Assembly: GCA_021106775.1 (NCBI GenBank)
Contig: JAIOTL010000247.1
Coordinates: 1-8,268, forward strand
From: Planctomycetota bacterium
GTDB lineage: Bacteria; Planctomycetota; UBA8742; SKZP01; JAIOTL01
Direction of reading: 5' to 3'
Length of the DNA stretch: 8,268 nucleotides
Below are positions 1-4,585 of this stretch, one piece after another. Each line of letters opens with the position of its first letter. The first letter of the stretch is position 1. The translations under genes and the position numbers were made by a program. The notes below the pieces were generated by a model. The model saw only the letters and a program-made list of their open reading frames with translations. It was not told where the DNA came from and searched no databases.

Positions 1-288
1 GGCAATAGCAGCGGCAATCAGCAAAGGAGGATATGCGTTTTCATATTTTTCTACAGGGATTCTGCTCAAAAGTTTATCGAAATGATTGCCGTGGTTGCTT
101 GAAAACTCGGATATTACTTCTAGCAATTCTTCGTATGCTTCATCTTCGGAAATCTGCAGTCCGACTTCTATCATATTGCGGATAGCACGCCTTCTTGCGA
201 GTTCAGAGAATTTTGTTGTAGAATACAATGTATCGTCTATATCGAAGAATATTGCATCGAGTTTTCGCTTATTGCTGCTATTTTCCAC
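1..288 (-). CDS. HAD-superfamily hydrolase (subfamily IA-like), N-terminal part
   Basis: Probable phosphatase of the haloacid dehalogenase superfamily, cut by the window edge after 96 codons, so the C-terminal half is missing. Seen: the N-terminal motif I FFDIDDTLY (residues 14-22), with D16 as the expected phospho-accepting nucleophile and D18 as the general acid/base. It is followed by a helical cap-like stretch with AIRNMIEVGL (35-44) and a region containing NHGNHFDKLL (65-74). From memory this pattern matches the subfamily IA HADs with a TIGR02253-like N-terminus. Substrate cannot be told from this fragment. The GTG start at 288 is firm: AAGGAG lies at 294-299 with 5-nt spacing, and an in-frame TAA sits four codons upstream with no other start between. 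It is divergent from the receiver-kinase gene across a 177-bp gap. Confidence 0.85.
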   Translation of the reverse strand, partial: MENSSNKRKLDAIFFDIDDTLYSTTKFSELARRRAIRNMIEVGLQISEDEAYEELLEVISEFSSNHGNHFDKLLSRIPVEKYENAYPPLLIAAAIA

Positions 289-326
289 AGGTACTCCTTA
301 TTTAAGAAGTAAAACAAGTCACATGC

Positions 327-345
327 AAAAAAAACTTAAAAAAAA
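327..345. other. Pair of phased A8 tracts (possible DNA bend)
   Basis: Two runs of eight A (327-334 and 338-345) are separated by CTT, so they repeat every 11 bp, close to one helical turn. Phased A-tracts are known to bend DNA. Here they lie within the divergent promoter region, and would be transcribed as U-runs in the leader of the HAD gene if it starts at the promoter near 381. A regulatory role is inference. Confidence 0.45.
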
Positions 346-380
346 CATAATAATACTGAATTCAGATTATATTTATGACA

Positions 381-409
381 ATTATACATAAAAACATACA
401 AGGTGTTGG
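381..409 (-). promoter_or_regulatory. Candidate sigma70-type promoter for the HAD gene
   Basis: On the minus strand a perfect TATAAT -10 box (plus-strand 381-386) is preceded after 17 nt by CCAACA (404-409), a poor -35 that shares only the last three bases of TTGACA. A start site near 374 would give a leader of about 86 nt. A second TATAAT lies 15 bp downstream (366-371) with an even weaker -35. In DNA this AT-rich such boxes arise by chance, so the call is tentative. Confidence 0.3.
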
Positions 410-465
410 AAATATAATAAATCATTGTTTGTTACATGTACTTTGTTTGATATTAATTACATAAA

Positions 466-1824
466 GTGAGTATTCAAAGTATTTACGAGGATATAAGTAA
501 ACTAATGACTCGTGACAAGTCGAAAACGAATAACGATAAACCAGCAGTGATTGTTGCAATAGATGATGATCCAACGGTTATTACTTTGTTGAATCATACT
601 CTTGATAAAAACAATTATACGATTGTTGGTTATACGGAACCGATGGAGGGTTTGAGCTGGACTCTCAAAAATACACCAGACCTCGTAATAACCGACCTTA
701 CAATGCCTGGAATAACAGGGCTTGAGATAATCGAGAAACTTCGTGAGAAATACAGCCGTGATATGCTTCCGATTATCGTTCTGTCAGCCCTTGGCGATGA
801 GGAAGTGATCTTGCAGTGTTTTGCAAGCGGAGCGACAGATTATTTGCTGAAACCTTTCAGTGATGGTGAATTAAAAGCGAAAATTCAGATTCTCATCTCA
901 AGAATACGGAAAGCCAAGAGTTTGCCTGCAGAACTCAAAGGTTCGCAAATCTTTGACGAGGACGGTTTCTGGGAACCTGACGACCTTATCGGCAAAATCT
1001 TCGCAAATTATGAAATTTTGGAAAAAGTCGGTGAAGGTGGTATGGGAGTTGTGTATAGAGCACAAAACTTCGACAGTAAAGAAATTGTCGCGCTAAAAGT
1101 TCTCGCGCCTGAATTCGTTCGCGATAAAACATTTCTCAAGCGGTTTTTCCGCGAAGCGAACCATCTCAAGGAAGTCAATCACGTTAATATTACACAGTTC
1201 TACGAACTTGGGCACGAAAATAAAACGTATTATATTGCCATGGAGTACGTTGACGGACCTTCAATTGAGGACTATCTTGAGAACAAACCACTGCTGACAG
1301 AAGTGGAGATTGTCGAAATCATCATTCAGGTTTGCGAAGCGTTGAATGCTATCAACAAGCTTGGCATTGTGCACCGGGATATAAAGCCGGGAAATATTCT
1401 GATAAACAGCAAAAACGAGATAAAAATTGTCGATTTCGGACTGACGAAAAAGCCTACGGACAAGAAAATCACTCAAACGAACGTTTTCTTTGGTACCGCA
1501 ACATATATGTCACCGGAGCAGGCGCGTGGCTCAACCGATGTGGATATTCGCTCAGACCTTTATGCTGTCGGCATTCTGTTTTATTTCCTTTCAACAGGGG
1601 ATGTGCCATTTGACGATGATGATACATATTCTGTCCTTTTTAAGCAGATTCACGAAGAGCCTGATGAACCGCAGAAAAAAAACAAAAATATTAGCAATTC
1701 CAGCAATTTCATGATTCAGAAGATGCTGAGCAAAGACCCTGATAATCGATATCAAACACCTGCGGAAATCCTCAGAGCATTGAAAGAGCTTAAACAAGAG
1801 CTAATTGATTATAAAAAGAAATAG
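466..1824 (+). CDS. Response-regulator receiver / Ser-Thr protein kinase fusion
   Basis: Soluble signalling protein of 452 residues that should accept a phosphoryl group on its receiver and phosphorylate proteins on Ser/Thr. Receiver (about 28-148): acidic pocket D33-D35, phospho-acceptor D77 in LVITDLTMPG, S107, and K129 in the KPF motif. Linker of about 25 residues. Kinase (182-447): glycine loop GEGGMGVV (189-196), VALK lysine K211, helix-C E230, HRDIKPGN (303-310) with catalytic D305 and N310, DFG (323-325), activation-segment end GTATYMSPEQ (343-352), and D364 in the F helix. Every catalytic residue is present, so an active kinase is expected. It has no transmembrane segment, PASTA or other sensor domain; the receiver is the only visible input. 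No histidine kinase lies nearby. The start is uncertain: GTG at 466 has no Shine-Dalgarno sequence, while ATG at 505 has GAGGA 13 nt upstream. Both lie before the receiver. In-frame TAA at 454 excludes anything earlier. Confidence 0.95.
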   Translation: MSIQSIYEDISKLMTRDKSKTNNDKPAVIVAIDDDPTVITLLNHTLDKNNYTIVGYTEPMEGLSWTLKNTPDLVITDLTMPGITGLEIIEKLREKYSRDMLPIIVLSALGDEEVILQCFASGATDYLLKPFSDGELKAKIQILISRIRKAKSLPAELKGSQIFDEDGFWEPDDLIGKIFANYEILEKVGEGGMGVVYRAQNFDSKEIVALKVLAPEFVRDKTFLKRFFREANHLKEVNHVNITQFYELGHENKTYYIAMEYVDGPSIEDYLENKPLLTEVEIVEIIIQVCEALNAINKLGIVHRDIKPGNILINSKNEIKIVDFGLTKKPTDKKITQTNVFFGTATYMSPEQARGSTDVDIRSDLYAVGILFYFLSTGDVPFDDDDTYSVLFKQIHEEPDEPQKKNKNISNSSNFMIQKMLSKDPDNRYQTPAEILRALKELKQELIDYKKK

Positions 1825-2044
1825 AACTAAGCTTATTTGGCTGACTTTTAAGAAGAAGTCCCGAACCCTTGTACAAATGCAATTCTAAACGCTTACAGCA
1901 AAATATGGCTGGAAGTTTTCTTGATTTTTACACATTAAATGCGCAGAAAACAATATTTCACAAGAAAAATATTCGATTAGTTAATAAGAGTGTTTCCCAA
2001 TTCAACAATTATCAGCCAAATTTGAGAATACCAACGAGGTTCAT
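1825..2044 (+). other. Intergenic gap between receiver-kinase and queC
   Basis: A 220-bp AT-rich spacer without a credible gene. A 7-bp stem with a 4-nt loop and one G-U pair can form from 1843-1860 just after the kinase stop, but no T-run follows, so it is not a convincing intrinsic terminator. An AATATTT/AAATATT inverted repeat (1952-1958, 1967-1973) overlaps the candidate queC promoter. I looked for a preQ1 riboswitch here and saw none. Confidence 0.5.
1957..1985 (+). promoter_or_regulatory. Candidate promoter for queC
   Basis: TTCACA (1957-1962, five of six matches to TTGACA) is followed after exactly 17 nt by GTTAAT (1980-1985, four of six to TATAAT). A start near 1992 would give a leader of about 50 nt carrying the GAGG ribosome site at 2036-2039. 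The surroundings are AT-rich, so chance matches are likely. The alternative is read-through from the kinase gene. Confidence 0.3.
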
Positions 2045-2764
2045 ATGGCTCGCTCTGTAGTACTTCTTTCTGGAGGGCTTGATTCAACAGTGAATCTTGC
2101 CAGGGCATCCTCCGAAACCGAGGTTGCTCTAGTCCTCTATTTTGATTTCGGACACAAAGCTGCCCAAAGAGAGATTACTGCATTTCGGAAAATTATTTCG
2201 CATTACAAGGTAAAATCGCGCGTAATTTCGCTACCTTGGCTTGAAACTATCACGCATACAGCATTATGCAACCCACGAAAGCAAATTCCTAAGCCAACCA
2301 CATATGATTCAATTGACGTTGCCGATGAAGAAAATAGATTCTCAAAATATACAATTGATACCTGGGTTCCCAACAGGCTTGCATTAATGCTTAATATCGC
2401 TGCATCTTTTGCGGATTCTCTTGAATGCGATTACATCATTTTGGGTTTGAATAACACTCGCGGGGTTACAAATCCTGAGCATTCTCTGCCATTTTACACA
2501 GCATTGAATAATTTACTTGAGAACTCGACATTAAACGTTCCTCAAGTTGTTTCATATACAGGTCCGATGACGAAAACACAGATTTTTGAGCACGGAATGG
2601 AACTTGATGCACCACTTAAATTAATCTGGGATTGTCTTATGGGTGAATCAAGAATGTGTGGTACATGCGAAAGCTGCATGCGTTTCTTACATGCAGTTAA
2701 AGATAGCGGTCATTCTAAATGGTTTTCGGATTTTAACCGGATTAAACTACTCGCTGAACGTTAA
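2045..2764 (+). CDS. queC: 7-cyano-7-deazaguanine (preQ0) synthase, QueC family
   Basis: Cytoplasmic enzyme expected to turn 7-carboxy-7-deazaguanine into preQ0, using ammonia and ATP, on the route to queuosine and other 7-deazapurines. Seen in 239 residues, a normal family length: the PP-loop SGGLDST (9-15) that binds ATP; YFDFGHKAAQRE (32-43), as in other QueC proteins; TWVPNR (106-111); and a C-terminal zinc site with C197, C205, C208 and C211 (SRMCGTCESC, 202-211). Odd points: the residue after VPNR is L rather than the usual N, and the segment after GLNN (135-138) reads TRGVTNPEHS rather than the DYSGYPDC-like stretch of classical QueC. It resembles the variant branch with a FPDNS-like motif. 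No queD, queE, queF or tgt lies in the window. The ATG at 2045 has GAGG at 2036-2039, 5 nt upstream. Its stop overlaps the stop of the opposing TPR gene. Confidence 0.9.
   Translation: MARSVVLLSGGLDSTVNLARASSETEVALVLYFDFGHKAAQREITAFRKIISHYKVKSRVISLPWLETITHTALCNPRKQIPKPTTYDSIDVADEENRFSKYTIDTWVPNRLALMLNIAASFADSLECDYIILGLNNTRGVTNPEHSLPFYTALNNLLENSTLNVPQVVSYTGPMTKTQIFEHGMELDAPLKLIWDCLMGESRMCGTCESCMRFLHAVKDSGHSKWFSDFNRIKLLAER
2761..2764. other. Shared TTAA: overlapping convergent stop codons
   Basis: Bases 2762-2764 are the TAA stop of queC on the plus strand and bases 2761-2763, read on the minus strand, are the TAA stop of the TPR gene. The palindromic TTAA therefore ends both genes, and no intergenic DNA is left for a terminator between them. 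Each transcript must run into the opposite gene before it ends. Confidence 0.95.
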
Positions 2765-4542
2765 TTCAGATATGATTCGAGTTTTTCGCGCGCTTCTAAG
2801 TCATTTGGGTTGAGTTGAACGTATTTTGCAAGCATTTTCTCAGCCAGCGATAAATCATTCAAATACTCCTCAGCAATTGCAACTCCGATTTTGAGGGCGA
2901 ATATCATCTTTGCAGCAGAATCTGCAGCTTTTTCACATTCATTATACGCTTCCATGTAGAGTTTGTTTTGAAGCAGCATTTGTATAAGCTGGGCTCGAAG
3001 TTTCCTGTTTTCAACGTCCAATTTTATCGCAGCCTTCAGATTTGAGATACTTGGCATGTCTTTTTTCAACGCAATGTATATTTTGCTGCGTGTCAAATAA
3101 AGTCTGACATCCGCAAATCCACGCTTTTCGAGGTTGTTCAAGATTTTTAGTGAAAAGTCATATTGCTTACGTTCGAAGAAAAGATAAGCAGAATTCGACA
3201 GCACTTTCCTGTGCTTATCAATATCGTACTCAAGATGAGTAAGAAATCCGTTGAGTTTTTGTGCTTCGATGGCTCCCGCTTCAAATTTAATACTGCCTAT
3301 CTGTGCTAAATAATAATACTGAGATTCACCCGTTTCTGGCAGATAATGGGGAAAATTCTCAACAAGTTTGATAAATTTGTCCCATGATTCCTGAGTATTC
3401 CCGTCATCGAACTCGCTTTTAGCCAGTAAAAACAAGTCTTCGGGATTATCATTGGGAAGCTTGCTGCGATAATACAACGATTTATCCCGGTATTTTTTCT
3501 TCAGTATTTTTTCTTCAGTAATCTTCTCCAATTCAAGATAAAGTTTGCATAATTCACGGTAGATTTCAACGGATGGGTTCAACAAATTCTCCAGAAGCTC
3601 ATAAAGCTTGACAAGCTTGAGTTTTCCGACTGTTGTGGAAATATGGAATCTTATAAAATTCTCAATAAACTCAATTACTTTGATTTTTCTGTGCTCACCT
3701 TGAAATTCCCTTTGACTGAATTGTAAGAAATATTCATTGTCCTTTAACTGAAGAATCAGAGCGGATTTCTCGTTATGCTCGATTTGCCCTAACTCAGATG
3801 AAACCCCGATTTTTGAAAGCGTTGCTAAGACCAGAAAAACAACATCATATTCATTTCCGCCGAGATTCGTGACGATTTCTGCGGGATTACTGGTCTCAGC
3901 ATCGGCATAACTCCTTAAAAGCAGGTGTTCTCGAAAAAAATTCACTAAGAATCTTGAAGAATTGCTATCAGGGCTTGCATTGAAGAATGTTTTCATGTCT
4001 TTGTGCAAGGATTCAAGCACTTTGCGAGTGTTTGTCCGGTCGGAAAATTTTAATTCATCAAGCAAGAAAACATATGCGTCGAAAAGCGTTTTGTTCCACC
4101 ATTTATCGTCCAATGGTTTGATTTCGCCCCATTCGTTCGATTTTTTAAATGGAAACTCAGGTTTTTTCGCATTCTCAACCTGGATAGTTGCACTTTTTAC
4201 TGCTGATTCAAGTTTTTCAATGGATACTACATCATTTTCAATTTCGTCGATTACAAAATCGCTTGACCCTATGTCATCAACTGTCATATCCCCAGGTTGA
4301 TAAAACAATAATCCGAAAAACAGCATCAAAGCAAGAATGATATTAATAACGAGCAGAGCTATGTGAACAACAGGTGTGCTGACATTTTCAAAAATACCGT
4401 CAAAGAAGAGCGAAATTTTCAATTTTGTGTGCGCAAACTTAGATACACGATAATTACGGTCAGCAACAACAGCATTTTGCGGAAGCTGAGGCTTGTTATT
4501 GTTTGAATCGCTTTCTTTCTTATCTTGTTTCTGCTTTGCCAT
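2761..4542 (-). CDS. Membrane-anchored TPR-repeat protein
   Basis: A 593-residue protein without a recognised enzymatic domain. Seen: a charged, K- and N-rich N-terminus (1-43), one strong hydrophobic helix (about 58-80, VVHIALLVINII onward), then a long, mostly helical region. The C-terminal part carries TPR-like helix pairs at about 367-400, 446-478, 480-513, 514-545 and 546-580; the last has the typical KYVQLNPND ending. The positive N-terminus and lack of other membrane spans suggest an N-in, C-out anchor with the TPR part outside the cytoplasmic membrane (inference). TPRs usually mediate protein-protein contacts, so a scaffold role is plausible. Residues 100-365 match nothing I know. The gene follows the HD-GYP gene by 43 bp and is probably co-transcribed with it. 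No Shine-Dalgarno precedes the ATG; the next Met is inside the membrane helix, so this start is kept. Confidence 0.85.
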   Translation of the reverse strand: MAKQKQDKKESDSNNNKPQLPQNAVVADRNYRVSKFAHTKLKISLFFDGIFENVSTPVVHIALLVINIILALMLFFGLLFYQPGDMTVDDIGSSDFVIDEIENDVVSIEKLESAVKSATIQVENAKKPEFPFKKSNEWGEIKPLDDKWWNKTLFDAYVFLLDELKFSDRTNTRKVLESLHKDMKTFFNASPDSNSSRFLVNFFREHLLLRSYADAETSNPAEIVTNLGGNEYDVVFLVLATLSKIGVSSELGQIEHNEKSALILQLKDNEYFLQFSQREFQGEHRKIKVIEFIENFIRFHISTTVGKLKLVKLYELLENLLNPSVEIYRELCKLYLELEKITEEKILKKKYRDKSLYYRSKLPNDNPEDLFLLAKSEFDDGNTQESWDKFIKLVENFPHYLPETGESQYYYLAQIGSIKFEAGAIEAQKLNGFLTHLEYDIDKHRKVLSNSAYLFFERKQYDFSLKILNNLEKRGFADVRLYLTRSKIYIALKKDMPSISNLKAAIKLDVENRKLRAQLIQMLLQNKLYMEAYNECEKAADSAAKMIFALKIGVAIAEEYLNDLSLAEKMLAKYVQLNPNDLEAREKLESYLN

Positions 4543-4548
4543 GTTTCG

Positions 4549-4558
4549 ATAACGTTAT
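4549..4558. repeat. Palindrome ATAACGTTAT at the ribosome-site position of the TPR gene
   Basis: A perfect 10-bp palindrome lies 6 nt upstream of the ATG of the TPR gene, exactly where a Shine-Dalgarno sequence would be expected and none is found. It could be a small protein-binding site or simply chance in an AT-rich 43-bp spacer. Confidence 0.4.
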
Positions 4559-4585
4559 ATTTAAAATTTTTCAGTTTCTTGATTA

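Larger units (their letters stand above)
289..465. promoter_or_regulatory. Divergent intergenic region between HAD and receiver-kinase genes
   Basis: This 177-bp AT-rich gap carries the control signals for both flanking genes and holds no credible ORF. It contains two A8 tracts (327-334, 338-345), the perfect 10-bp palindrome CTGAATTCAG (356-365), the palindrome TACATGTA (433-440), and two minus-strand TATAAT boxes (366-371 and 381-386). For the kinase on the plus strand only a weak pair is visible: TTGTTT (425-430), 18 nt, GATATT (449-454). That would start RNA about 5 nt before the GTG at 466. No U-rich terminator is expected or seen between divergent genes. Confidence 0.6.

Noticed and set aside
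86..391. A 101-codon plus-strand frame
   Set aside because: It is antisense to the HAD phosphatase, which has motif I and a strong ribosome site, and it runs into the A-rich intergenic region.
1843..1860. Intrinsic terminator after the receiver-kinase gene
   Set aside because: The stem is only 7 bp with a G-U pair and is followed by CCGAACCC rather than a T-run.
1825..2044. A preQ1 riboswitch in front of queC
   Set aside because: I looked for the compact preQ1-I pattern (GC-rich hairpin followed by an A-rich tail overlapping the ribosome site) and found no matching stem or C-rich loop. A covariance-model search would settle it.
1869..2060. A 63-codon frame between the kinase and queC
   Set aside because: It overlaps the queC start in another frame, begins without a ribosome site and has no recognisable composition or motif.
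3962..4300. A 112-codon plus-strand frame inside the TPR gene
   Set aside because: It is antisense to a 593-codon gene with a clear membrane helix and TPR-like repeats, and has no ribosome site or motif.
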